DNA of 64,000 bases from Nostoc sp. FACHB-280 (GTDB taxonomy: Bacteria > Cyanobacteriota > Cyanobacteriia > Cyanobacteriales > Nostocaceae). Position 1 is the stretch's first letter; each line of letters begins with the position of its first letter. The notes beneath the pieces are model-generated. The model had not been told where the DNA came from. It saw only the letters and a program-made list of their open reading frames with translations, and searched no databases. This document shows positions 55,520 to 63,536 of the stretch, one piece after another. The stretch lies in contig NZ_JACJSD010000006.1 in the NCBI RefSeq assembly GCF_014697615.1, positions 124,001-188,000 of the forward strand, read 5' to 3'. Position numbers and translations under genes: made by a program.

Positions 55520-56548
55520 ATGCAAAAACGGATTTGGCTGGTGCTGTTGGCGCTGGTGGTAGTTGTGATTGTTGGTAGTAGAAGTATTGCATTCAATAGT
55601 TTTTTCCCCCAGGTTGCTGCACCAGAAATTGTTGAGCAAGTACCAGCCAAACAAGCTCAAACCAAGCCACCAATACAAGACAATACACCACAAGTTTCGC
55701 TTGAGAATTTGCTTGCCCACATTGAAAAGTTAAATTTTCAACGCTATACAACAGCAGAGCGATCGCGTACTCGTACATATATCACAAGTGAATTAAAAAA
55801 ATCCGGCTGGAAACCACAGCTAGAAAAATTTACTGAGGGTGTGAATATCTTTGCAGAACGTTTAGGGACTGAGAAAACAGCAGGTACAATTCTCGTCGGC
55901 GCACATTATGATACAGTCGCCGCTTCTCCGGGTGCTGATGATAATGGTACTGGGGTGGCGGTAGTTTTAGAAATTGCTAGATTACTTGGTTCCCAGCCGA
56001 CACCACGCACTTTACAGTTAATTTTTTTTGATAAGGAAGAAGCTGGACTGTTGGGTAGTAAAGCTTTTGCAGCTCAAGCCAAACGGTTAAAAAATCTCAG
56101 TGGTGTCATTGTTATGGATATGGTTGGTTATGCTTGCTACACTCCTGGCTGTCAACAATATCCACCGGGTTTACCTGTAACGCCACCCAGCGATAAAGGA
56201 GACTTTTTAGCAGTGGTAGGTGATACTGAACATTTACCTTTGCTGAGTGCTTTTCAAAACCCACAACCAGCTAATTTTCCAGCCGTTCTCACAGTACCTA
56301 TTCCATTGAAAGGATTACTCACACCTGATACTCTGCGGAGTGACCATGCACCGTTTTGGTATCAAGGAGTAGGTGCAGTTTTAGTAACTGATACGGCTAA
56401 CCTGCGTAGTCCTCATTATCATCAACCTAGTGACCAGCCTAGTACAATCGAGCGATCGTTTTTTGTCGGTGCGGCGCAAATTGTTGTGAATACTACCTCT
56501 GCTTTGTTAGCCAAACATGGAAGTTTAGCCACTCCAATTGCTCCTTAA
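55520..56548 (+). CDS. M28-family aminopeptidase, membrane-anchored or secreted
   Basis: A 342-aa protein with an N-terminal signal anchor (IWLVLLALVVVVIVGS) and a zinc-dependent M28 domain: His-Asp in GAHYDTVAASPGADDNGTG (first metal His and bridging Asp), catalytic Glu pair in FDKEEAGLLGS, Asp in VMDMVGYA, and final His in LRSDHAPFWYQG. The family trims N-terminal residues from peptides outside the cytoplasm. The protein has an insertion TPGCQQYPPGLPVTPPS. It is divergent from the SafE-like gene. All five metal ligands appear to be intact. Confidence 0.9.
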   Translation: MQKRIWLVLLALVVVVIVGSRSIAFNSFFPQVAAPEIVEQVPAKQAQTKPPIQDNTPQVSLENLLAHIEKLNFQRYTTAERSRTRTYITSELKKSGWKPQLEKFTEGVNIFAERLGTEKTAGTILVGAHYDTVAASPGADDNGTGVAVVLEIARLLGSQPTPRTLQLIFFDKEEAGLLGSKAFAAQAKRLKNLSGVIVMDMVGYACYTPGCQQYPPGLPVTPPSDKGDFLAVVGDTEHLPLLSAFQNPQPANFPAVLTVPIPLKGLLTPDTLRSDHAPFWYQGVGAVLVTDTANLRSPHYHQPSDQPSTIERSFFVGAAQIVVNTTSALLAKHGSLATPIAP

Positions 56549-56573
56549 GGCTAATATCCTGCCTCCTGCTTCC

Positions 56574-56595
56574 GGTTGGTGAGCGCAGCCGAACC
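56574..56595. repeat. Dispersed repeat, inverted copy of 48634-48655
   Basis: GGTTGGTGAGCGCAGCCGAACC is the reverse complement of the phrase in the caspase gene with one change and is flanked by the same CCTCCTGC-type heptads. Here it lies between convergent genes. Confidence 0.7.
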
Positions 56596-56611
56596 ATTGC
56601 CTCCTAACTTT

Positions 56612-57046
56612 CTACTTAACTTGTGGGTAAATTAACACCCAGTTTTGTTTATTATTAAGTTGCCAATATGAACCTTGAACAATCAGCCGCAAAGCAATGC
56701 GAGTCCTGAGATAATACCTAATTAAATGAGTTCCAGGTTGAGCGAAGACATCATCATAGTTTTGGTTGTAACCAAACGGTTTAGAACAATAGTTATTAGC
56801 ACCCAGAACTGATAACACAAAAAATTGTGTTTCCTTGTATTCATCGGGAACCATAAAAATTCCATATACATGATGTTCGCCACGCCAGGGTTGCACAACG
56901 ACTTGAGAGGCTGTTATCTGAAGTTTTTGTTTGTTTGATTTTAAAAAAGCTTCTGAATTACATTGGGAGTCATGTACAGGCCACCACAAAGTCACAATCA
57001 AGATTGAAAGTAACAAAATCAAAATATAGATTATTGGGCGACGCAT
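56612..57046 (-). CDS. Small membrane-anchored protein of unknown function
   Basis: The 144-aa protein starts MRRPIIYILILLLSILIVTLWW, a single membrane helix, followed by an extracytoplasmic beta-rich domain (VVVQPWRGEHHVYGIFMVPDEYKETQFFVLSVLG) with two Cys (SQCNSE and NYCSKP) and a YYLRTRIALRLIVQGSYWQL C-terminal half. There is no recognised family. It is convergent with the M28 gene and divergent from the hydrolase gene. Confidence 0.62.
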   Translation of the reverse strand: MRRPIIYILILLLSILIVTLWWPVHDSQCNSEAFLKSNKQKLQITASQVVVQPWRGEHHVYGIFMVPDEYKETQFFVLSVLGANNYCSKPFGYNQNYDDVFAQPGTHLIRYYLRTRIALRLIVQGSYWQLNNKQNWVLIYPQVK

Positions 57047-57270
57047 ACAGGATGAAATCTAAAGGTTTTAGCTGTCATTCGGGTTGCTGACTCAAGGCTC
57101 AAGTAAAGTATGTTTGTGGGATAAATTCTGCTCTCTATTAACATCCGCAACAAAAAGAGATGAACCTTTTCCGTAGATACTTGGCATATTCATGAAGTAT
57201 CCACATATCTTGTATTACATGATGTCTATGTGCCTCCGTATTTTCTTGACTGCATCTTAAGAGTCGTCAA

Positions 57271-58971
57271 ATGCCAAAATATCCGTTATATTCCCGTCAG
57301 GATTCATTGACGAATATTTTTATGGGAATAAGTAGGAAAGCTTTCAATTTATTGCTAGGTTGCTTTTGTGCCTTAAACTACACAATTTTTATAAGCATAA
57401 ATACTGCGGCAAAAGCGGCTGATAAAGTTGTGTTGCGTTATGGTTTGTTGGCGGAGTCTGTTTCTTTAGCTGAGTTGCAAACAGCAGCAGCAATGGGAGA
57501 TTTCCCGAATGGTTTTGAATTGTATGGTCGTAAATTATCTTCCCAAGAGCGGCGCTTTTTGTTAGAGACGCTGAAAATGCCGCTACCGTTGAATGTTGTG
57601 ACTGTTAATCGGTTACTCAATACTCAGATTGGGGCAACAATTCTTAATGATTTCTCGACTGCGGTTGTACGTAAAGATAAAGCTGGTGTGCAAGCTCTGA
57701 GAGCGGGAGCAGTTATCGGTGCAACTGCGCCTCAAGGTTTGTCATTACTGAGTTTTATTGCGGCTTATCCGAGTCAAAGTTTGGAGATTAATTTACCTGC
57801 AATTTTCAAGTTATCTGGGAATTTTAATACCGCATTTTGGCGGACTCAACAATTTATGTTAGCGATCGCACCCCAACTTAATCAAAAATCGCTACAAGTT
57901 TCTTTACCATTTGACCCCAGTCAACCTGGAACGGCGGAAGTCCGAGTCTTAAAATTCAATTGGCTTGACAAACAACGTAACCGCAATATTCCTGTAGATA
58001 TTTATTGGTCAAATGCTGCAACTGCAAATAAACCAGTAATTATTTATTCTCACGGTTTGGGTTCTGTGCGGACTGATTTACGCTATCTTGCAGAACATTT
58101 AGCATCTCACGGTTATGTATTTGTGGCTGTAGAACATCCTGGTAGTAATCAGACGAATGTTGATGCTGGTTTACAAGGTAAAAGTAAACTCCTTAAACCA
58201 CAAGAATTTTTAGAACGTCCCAAAGATATTAGTTTTGTTTTGGATGAACTCGCCAAAATTAACCAAACTCCTAATGACCCGTTAGCAGGTAAACTTGCAA
58301 CTGATAATGTGATGGTTATTGGTTATTCTTTTGGTGGTGGTACAGCTTTGGCTTTGGCGGGTGGTGAATTACAACTAGATCAGCTCAAACAACGTTGTAA
58401 ACAAAATTTGGCTGTGTTGAGTTTGGGTGAAACTGCACAGTGCGTTGCTCAAGAACTACCAAACAACAGCTATCAACTGCGGGATACTCGAATTAAACAA
58501 GCGATCGCTCTCAATCCTACCAGTTCTTTAATGTTTGGCGACTCTGGTTTAACTAAGGTGCAAATCCCGACTCTCATCTTGGCTAGTTCCGCCGACAAAA
58601 CAACACCAGCGTTGACAGAACAAATTGTCGGGTTTCACAAAATTCCTGCACCGAAATGGCTGGTTGGCATTTTGGGCGGTACACACCTGAGCGTTAAAGA
58701 CCCCAGCACTACTTTAGACCAAGCCGGTCAACCCAACACACCTTTTACTGGCGGCGAAGTTGTCGGAGAACAAGCAGCCGATGTTCGTAAATTTGTGAAG
58801 GTGATAGTCCTGGCTATGGCTGCACAACTCACCCCAGAAGCTCAACAATATAGTGTGTTTTTGACACCGAATTATGCGATTTCAGCTTCTACACCAGCCT
58901 TTCCCTTTCTCTTGGTCACAGAAATTCCTCCTGATGCGCTCAAAGTAGTGGAGGAATATATAGATAAATAA
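57271..58971 (+). CDS. DUF1400 + alpha/beta hydrolase (dienelactone-hydrolase-like)
   Basis: The 566-aa protein has a signal or anchor segment (AFNLLLGCFCALNYTIF, about 25-42), a DUF1400 domain (about 50-195: VVLRYGLLAESVSLAELQ, FLLETLKMPLPLNVVTVNRLL), and an alpha/beta hydrolase fold with IIYSHGLGSVRTDLRYL (oxyanion loop), nucleophile Ser in GYSFGGGTAL, and a C-terminal His in GGTHLSV. The DUF1400-hydrolase fusion is characteristic of cyanobacteria and resembles PAF-acetylhydrolase-like esterases. It is probably a secreted esterase or lipase of unknown substrate. The first ATG and a second at residue 18 are both possible starts. Confidence 0.87.
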   Translation: MPKYPLYSRQDSLTNIFMGISRKAFNLLLGCFCALNYTIFISINTAAKAADKVVLRYGLLAESVSLAELQTAAAMGDFPNGFELYGRKLSSQERRFLLETLKMPLPLNVVTVNRLLNTQIGATILNDFSTAVVRKDKAGVQALRAGAVIGATAPQGLSLLSFIAAYPSQSLEINLPAIFKLSGNFNTAFWRTQQFMLAIAPQLNQKSLQVSLPFDPSQPGTAEVRVLKFNWLDKQRNRNIPVDIYWSNAATANKPVIIYSHGLGSVRTDLRYLAEHLASHGYVFVAVEHPGSNQTNVDAGLQGKSKLLKPQEFLERPKDISFVLDELAKINQTPNDPLAGKLATDNVMVIGYSFGGGTALALAGGELQLDQLKQRCKQNLAVLSLGETAQCVAQELPNNSYQLRDTRIKQAIALNPTSSLMFGDSGLTKVQIPTLILASSADKTTPALTEQIVGFHKIPAPKWLVGILGGTHLSVKDPSTTLDQAGQPNTPFTGGEVVGEQAADVRKFVKVIVLAMAAQLTPEAQQYSVFLTPNYAISASTPAFPFLLVTEIPPDALKVVEEYIDK

Positions 58972-59089
58972 TTTTTACTTTTGCCTTTTGCCTTTTTACT
59001 TTTGCCTTGTTGTACTAGCGATCGCTTCTTTTTATTAAACACATAAGTTTTTCTAATTACTGGTATTTGCTGTTATTTGTCAATTTCTG

Positions 59090-59118
59090 TTGACTTATCG
59101 TAACAATATAGTTACACT
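59090..59118 (+). promoter_or_regulatory. Candidate sigma-70 promoter with palindromic operator
   Basis: TTGACT (59090-59095), a 17-nt spacer and TACACT (59113-59118) make a near-consensus promoter. Between them, GTAACAATATAGTTAC (59100-59115) is an inverted repeat with 5-bp arms GTAAC/GTTAC. The two arms are 6 bases apart, not the 8-base GTA-TAC spacing of NtcA. It would drive the candidate sRNA at 59125. Confidence 0.4.
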
Positions 59119-59124
59119 TATTAA

Positions 59125-59299
59125 TATAAGTTTATAAATCAGTAATAAACTACAACCAAATCCGCTAACAAATAAAGATATTGTCAGAATTTGATGTCTT
59201 TTGCAGTTAGCTATGAACAACGGACTTCGGTATCGGTATCTCCCATCGACATTTGGACTTCTCCTAATCACCTCGGTTTGAACAACGCCGAGGTTTTTT
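59125..59299 (+). ncRNA. Candidate small RNA (about 175 nt)
   Basis: This stretch has no gene on the plus strand but lies between a good promoter and a strong terminator, so it should give a transcript of roughly 175 nt. Its 3' half contains TTTGGACTTCTCCTAATCACC just before the terminator stem, an unpaired pyrimidine-rich patch of the sort that base-pairs with Shine-Dalgarno regions. A minus-strand 70-codon frame covers the same DNA and is rejected. The transcript boundaries are estimated; the target is unknown. Confidence 0.4.
59271..59299 (+). terminator. Rho-independent terminator
   Basis: CCTCGG (59271-59276), loop TTTGAACAACG, CCGAGG (59288-59293) and TTTTTT (59294-59299). The U-run is on the plus strand, so it ends a plus-strand transcript and not the convergent AbrB gene. 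No plus-strand CDS is close (the hydrolase stops 300 nt upstream). Confidence 0.8.
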
Positions 59300-59313
59300 C
59301 TTTCCATTAACTT

Positions 59314-60501
59314 TCAGACTTCACACTTCAACTGACTTTCCAGACGGCGAAATAAAAATAACCAAAGTGGTAAGGAACTGTTAATGGCGATGAGTCGGAC
59401 TAAATGGCCTGTGGTGACAATTTCCACATTATGATCTAATGCTAGGGAAACTAAGATCATTTCGGCAGCACCACCGGGGGCTGTAACCAAAAGACAAGTT
59501 AACCAATCCCAAGAAGTGAAGTGCATAGCCAGCATAGCAGCGATCGCACCTGCAATCAGCGTCAACGCTACAGAAATCAACGCATAACCGATGGTTCGTT
59601 TACCAAAGGTGGGTTTTTCTCCCCAATATTCCCCGATGGTAATTCCCAATAACATTTGACCAACTATATTCACCAAAGGCTGTGGACTCAAGTTAGCTCC
59701 ACTCACAAAAGGTAAGCAATTCAAGAAATAATTAAAAAATATACCCAGTAGTAACGCCCCAAAAAAATCTCCAGCCGGAATTTTCCAAGCAATAGCGCCG
59801 TAAACTATCACTCCAGTCATCAGCAATGCTACCAGCAACAGTCCGATTTGTGAGGGTTCCAAACTAAGTAAAGCTTGTTTGACAGGAAGTGTTGCAGAAT
59901 TCCAATAACTACCAACTGTGGTTCTCGCAATAAAAGGAATTACCAACACTACACAAGTAACTCGAATTGCTTGCACTAAAGCAACCAAAGTCACGTTTTT
60001 ATTGTAATCAGCCGCAATTGATGACATCACACCCACACCACCGGGAACTGTCGCCAACATTGCTGTTAATAAATTAGTTTTGCTGAGTCGGGAATAAATA
60101 TAGCCAATACAGCTACCACATACCAATAAAAAAAAGGTCAGAGCAACAAATATCGGAATCCCAGCAGCTAAATTGATCAGGTCACTATTACCATTAGATA
60201 AACCAACCGTCAGTCCTACAAGTCCCATCCCGACTTTTCTCGCAGTTCTGTTAGGTTTGGGTGTGTATTGGTAGAAAATTCGACATCCTTGGAGGATGAT
60301 TGTACCAGCAGCGATACCACCAAATATCCAAGCAATACCGCCAACATGCAACTTTACCAAGCCGATACTCAGTGGTAATGCTAGTAGTATTTCTAAAGCC
60401 AGAACCATGATTTGAGGCACAATTAGCTGTGGTTGAGTACCAGAGACATTTTGATGAAAAATTTCCTCCTGAGTGGGAGTAACACTAAGGCTTTGATTCA
60501 T
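59314..60501 (-). CDS. AbrB-type (COG3180) membrane protein
   Basis: A 395-aa protein with about 10 helices in two similar halves. Each carries the family motif: ATVPGGVGVMSSIA in the first and VTAPGGAAEMILVSLALD in the second. The family (AbrB duplication, sometimes misnamed ammonia monooxygenase) is unrelated to the DNA-binding AbrB and is thought to be a membrane transporter or permease; substrate unknown. The polar N-terminus (about 1-30) is variable. Length is typical. It follows the 118-residue-type gene by a 237-nt gap containing a large hairpin. Confidence 0.85.
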   Translation of the reverse strand: MNQSLSVTPTQEEIFHQNVSGTQPQLIVPQIMVLALEILLALPLSIGLVKLHVGGIAWIFGGIAAGTIILQGCRIFYQYTPKPNRTARKVGMGLVGLTVGLSNGNSDLINLAAGIPIFVALTFFLLVCGSCIGYIYSRLSKTNLLTAMLATVPGGVGVMSSIAADYNKNVTLVALVQAIRVTCVVLVIPFIARTTVGSYWNSATLPVKQALLSLEPSQIGLLLVALLMTGVIVYGAIAWKIPAGDFFGALLLGIFFNYFLNCLPFVSGANLSPQPLVNIVGQMLLGITIGEYWGEKPTFGKRTIGYALISVALTLIAGAIAAMLAMHFTSWDWLTCLLVTAPGGAAEMILVSLALDHNVEIVTTGHLVRLIAINSSLPLWLFLFRRLESQLKCEV

Positions 60502-60670
60502 TGATACAAGTTTTTTAAAATTAAATTTGTCGAGGTTCTGGAATTAATGCGATCGCCAATTACTGACTGTTTTTAAGTTCTATGTATAAAGGCAACAGTA
60601 TCACAACAATCTTAATAAAATTTAAACATAGCTTTCAGCCTCATCACCACAGCAATGTTTGGTATTTAGG

Positions 60671-60712
60671 ACAATAAATGGTAGGAAACATCTGTTTCCT
60701 ACCATTTATTGT
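60671..60712. repeat. Perfect 20-bp inverted repeat (42 nt)
   Basis: ACAATAAATGGTAGGAAACA, two bases TC, then the exact complement, 20 + 2 + 20 nt. It sits 26 nt beyond the 3' end of the upstream gene on the minus strand and 170 nt before the AbrB-type start. As RNA it forms an unusually long perfect hairpin, so it could be a terminator without a clear U-run, or a processing site. Confidence 0.85.
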
Positions 60713-60737
60713 CGTTTTGAGTAATTGTCTTTCTGTA

Positions 60738-61076
60738 CTAGTCTTCATCCAATGGTGGAAAAGCTTCTTCAAATTTCCACAATTCATCTTTATTTTCCAG
60801 AAACCAATTACGTGTAGCAGGCGTTAATTGACTCCAAATAATTGCACTAGGAATATTAGGACAATCATATTGATATTGCTGACCAAGTAATTTGAGATTT
60901 AACTCAACCTCATCAGGAATACCAAATTCTTGCCAGTCTACTACCACATGACTTCCGACAATTCCCGCAGTCGGATCAAAAATTAACTGTGCAGCCCTGA
61001 CTAAATCAGCAAAGTGTCGTGGTTTAAGGTTAGATATCTGCTGAATATGTAGTAACTCTTCATCTTCTTGAGACAT
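60738..61076 (-). CDS. Conserved small acidic protein, unknown
   Basis: The 112-aa soluble protein starts MSQEDEELLHIQQISNLKPRHF, with FADLVRAAQLIFDPTAGIVG, VVVDWQEFGIPDEVELNLKLLGQ and TPATRNWFLENKDELWKFEEAFPP. The acidic, Trp/Phe-containing tail and the helix-loop pattern suggest a small regulatory or adaptor protein. No family is recognised. ATG 61076 is chosen since the frame's earlier ATG adds only six residues. A 42-nt perfect hairpin follows its stop. Confidence 0.68.
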   Translation of the reverse strand: MSQEDEELLHIQQISNLKPRHFADLVRAAQLIFDPTAGIVGSHVVVDWQEFGIPDEVELNLKLLGQQYQYDCPNIPSAIIWSQLTPATRNWFLENKDELWKFEEAFPPLDED

Positions 61077-61269
61077 TTTCCCTAGAGTGATCAAAATTGA
61101 CTACTTGTAGAACTTACTGCCAGAGATTTTGATTCCAATAGTTCTAGTTTAACGCTTACAGCACAATTCAGGCGTTTAGAGCAACTTGACGATATCTGTG
61201 GGGATAAGATGGGAAGCGCGATCGCTTCTGCTTGTAGTAATTTATATCAGAACTTAAATCAGAAAATGT

Positions 61270-62988
61270 ATGGAAAAAATTCATATTGATGTCCAGCAGG
61301 GTAATATTGCGGGAGTCGCACATGAAATAGCCAATGGTGTTGATATTGAATACCTAGACGAGTATTCTCAGCAAACACCATTAATGTGTGCAGTTAGTAG
61401 CCCCAATGCAGGCGTTGAGATGATTCGCTTTCTCTTAGAACATGGTGCGAATGTTAATGCTATTGAACCAGAATCTCAAAATACCGTACTTGGGTTGGCT
61501 GTGCAGTCAGGAAATATCGATAAAATCCAATTTATTCTCGATGCTGGAGCAGATATTAACTATCAAACTCCAGATGGATATGATGTCTTAATTCATGCTA
61601 TGTATGGTCGAGATATTTTACAAGACGAAAACTTAATATCAACTTTGAATTTACTTATCTCTCAAGGTGCTGCTGTCAATGGAATGAGTAGCTATGATGA
61701 ATCTGCAATTAAAGTAGCTGCTCAGGTTGGGAGATTTGATGCTGTCCAATTATTATTGAACGCAGGTGCTAACCCAGAGCAACTGGAATGGACAGAATTA
61801 ATGCACGCTATAGTTTTTGGCAGCTTAGAGCAAGTAAAGTTATTGCTAGAACAAGGCGCAGATCAAAATGTGCGTGATTGTTGGGATAGAACTCCTTGGT
61901 TATTGAGTATTCAGGTGGGTGAATTACCTAAAGCCAAATTACTTCTAGCGGCGGGAGCCAATCACAACGATGTGGGAAACTGCGGAAAAACGCCGTTAAT
62001 GTATGCAATAGAAAACAATAGGGTTGAAGTCTTAGAGTGGCTAATTGCAGAGGGATTTGATATTGAAGCCACTGATGAATTTAGTAACACTGCGTTAATC
62101 ATCGCAGCAGAGTATGGTGCTACTGATTGCGTCAAAATTTTACTAGAAGCTGGTGCAAACCCCAGCAGCAAGAATGATTGTGATGACAAAGCCATTAAGG
62201 TAGCGAAAAATCAAGAAATTGTCAGAATGTTAATTGCATCTGGTGAAGATATCAGCGATATTAACGATGATATGCGGCGATCGCTCACCGGAATTGACAA
62301 CAACAAATTTGCATTATCACAAATAACTCCAGAGCAGTATTTTGCTGGCAAACATCCGCGCTTTGGCAAAACGAATCCAGAGTTGATGATAATTCCCTTT
62401 TGGGAAGCGATGATTTGTGAAGGTTGTTCTGCTTATACAGCTAAAAACTTTTTTGATGATACAGAAAATTGGCAAGATAAAGCATGGTGCTATGACCGAT
62501 TTGGCAGAACCATTACACAATTACCAGATGGCAGAATTATAGAAATTGCTGGTGAACATGAAGACTCCTATGACCCTGATTTTTGTATATATAACGATGT
62601 GGTAGTTTATCAAGGTGATGGTAATTTTCAGATTTTTGGCTATCCCCAAGATGTGTTTCCGCCAACCGATTTTCATTCTGCCACATTAGTTGGAGAATAC
62701 ATCTATATCATTGGCAATTTAGGATATCTCGGTACAAGAGTTTATCATGAAACTCCAGTTTATAGATTACATATCCACACATTTATCATAGATAAATTAG
62801 CAACAACTGGAGAAAAACCAGGATGTATCAGTAGACACAAATCTCTCTACCAAGAACCAGATAAAATACAAATTACTGGTGGTAAATTGTGTGTGATTAA
62901 TAATGAAAATATAGAAGATTATATAGATAACTCTGTTGATTACTTCCTAGATTTAATTAATTTCACTTGGAGCCGCGCTACTGTTTAA
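61270..62988 (+). CDS. Ankyrin-repeat protein with kelch-like C-terminal domain
   Basis: The 572-aa protein has about nine ankyrin repeats over residues 5-330 (for example TPLMCAVSSPNAGVEMIRFLLEHGANVN; AKLLLAAGANHNDVGNCGKTPLMYAIENN). Residues about 345-572 are a separate domain (PEQYFAGKHPRFGKTNPELM, WCYDRFGRTITQLPDGRIIEIAGEHEDSYDPDFCIYNDVVVY, DFHSATLVGEYIYIIGNLGY) with repeated hairpin-like strands typical of a kelch/galactose-oxidase-type propeller fragment. I recall the same C-terminal domain in other bacterial ankyrin proteins. No signal peptide is seen. Its role is probably protein binding; partner unknown. Confidence 0.85.
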   Translation: MEKIHIDVQQGNIAGVAHEIANGVDIEYLDEYSQQTPLMCAVSSPNAGVEMIRFLLEHGANVNAIEPESQNTVLGLAVQSGNIDKIQFILDAGADINYQTPDGYDVLIHAMYGRDILQDENLISTLNLLISQGAAVNGMSSYDESAIKVAAQVGRFDAVQLLLNAGANPEQLEWTELMHAIVFGSLEQVKLLLEQGADQNVRDCWDRTPWLLSIQVGELPKAKLLLAAGANHNDVGNCGKTPLMYAIENNRVEVLEWLIAEGFDIEATDEFSNTALIIAAEYGATDCVKILLEAGANPSSKNDCDDKAIKVAKNQEIVRMLIASGEDISDINDDMRRSLTGIDNNKFALSQITPEQYFAGKHPRFGKTNPELMIIPFWEAMICEGCSAYTAKNFFDDTENWQDKAWCYDRFGRTITQLPDGRIIEIAGEHEDSYDPDFCIYNDVVVYQGDGNFQIFGYPQDVFPPTDFHSATLVGEYIYIIGNLGYLGTRVYHETPVYRLHIHTFIIDKLATTGEKPGCISRHKSLYQEPDKIQITGGKLCVINNENIEDYIDNSVDYFLDLINFTWSRATV

Positions 62989-63330
62989 GTATTAAATTTC
63001 TAGAAATCCGATTTGATTTCTGAAAAAATTTTAGTATGTGTAGGGAAGCCACTACGTTGGGCGGCTCTGTCGACTTGTAGCATGTGGCGTTGTGTTGGGC
63101 GTAAGCCGTAACACACTGATAGCCTTGTATGAAATGCGTTACGCTGTCGCTAACACATCCCACTTACTACTAGCAATCTCTTGTAATACTTTAGTTAATA
63201 AAATTTAGTTTTATAAAAAACCCAACTCAAGATATAAATTTCCAGTAATAATTTACTCAGGTTTGATAAGCGCAACATACTTACCTAAGAACACAGTCTT
63301 GAATCAAGAAGCTTTGTGGAGGTAGTCACT
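62989..63330. other. Intergenic region with dispersed repeat words
   Basis: The 63050-63150 stretch holds TTGGGCGGCTCTGTCGACTTG and GCGTTGTGTTGGGCGTAAGCCGTAACAC, seen in related form at 23996-24030 and 40510-40545. The minus-strand 61-codon frame over it is repeat-derived. No gene is seen. The last 70 bases must hold the promoter of the 33-aa gene. Confidence 0.45.
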
Positions 63331-63432
63331 ATGATGGGAGCTGTGTGGTTCTTCGTTTTCTGCTTCATTTGGCTGATGGGCTTTTCTTTGTTGGCAGAAA
63401 TCTGGTTTTATGAAGAAGAGCAGGAGTTTTAG
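63331..63432 (+). CDS. Single-helix membrane peptide (33 aa)
   Basis: MMGAVWFFVFCFIWLM then GFSLLAEIWFYEEEQEF. One Trp/Phe-rich transmembrane helix (about residues 4-25) is followed by an acidic tail. A strong GGAGG Shine-Dalgarno lies eight to nine bases before ATG 63331, and a hairpin terminator follows at 63459, so this is a complete short transcription unit. Small proteins of this shape are common as subunits of photosynthetic or respiratory complexes or as regulators of them, but I cannot match it to a known one. Confidence 0.7.
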   Translation: MMGAVWFFVFCFIWLMGFSLLAEIWFYEEEQEF

Positions 63433-63458
63433 TTGTCTACTAAATATAAAAAAACGAG

Positions 63459-63490
63459 ATACCCGGCTTCTTTTAGGAGTCGGGTATTTC
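63459..63490 (+). terminator. Hairpin terminator after the 33-aa gene
   Basis: ATACCCGGCTTC (63459-63470), loop TTTTAG, GAGT-CGGGTAT (63477-63487), then TTC. Twelve pairs with one G-U; a short U-tract only. It lies 26 nt after the 33-aa stop and 47 nt before the next gene. Confidence 0.7.
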
Positions 63491-63536
63491 AACTTTGTAA
63501 TTTAGACAGCCTGCGTTTAGCTAAATCTAACAACAG

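Noticed and set aside
59100..59115. NtcA binding site
   Set aside because: GTA and TAC are 10 bases apart here, not the 8 of the NtcA consensus.
59095..59307. 70-codon minus-strand frame with hydrophobic tail
   Set aside because: It is antisense to the promoter-terminator unit and has no ribosome site or family match; a weak chance of a real gene remains.
62978..63163. 61-codon minus-strand frame
   Set aside because: It is formed over dispersed repeat words with no coding pattern.
63304..63492. 62-codon minus-strand frame
   Set aside because: It is antisense to the better supported 33-aa gene and its terminator.
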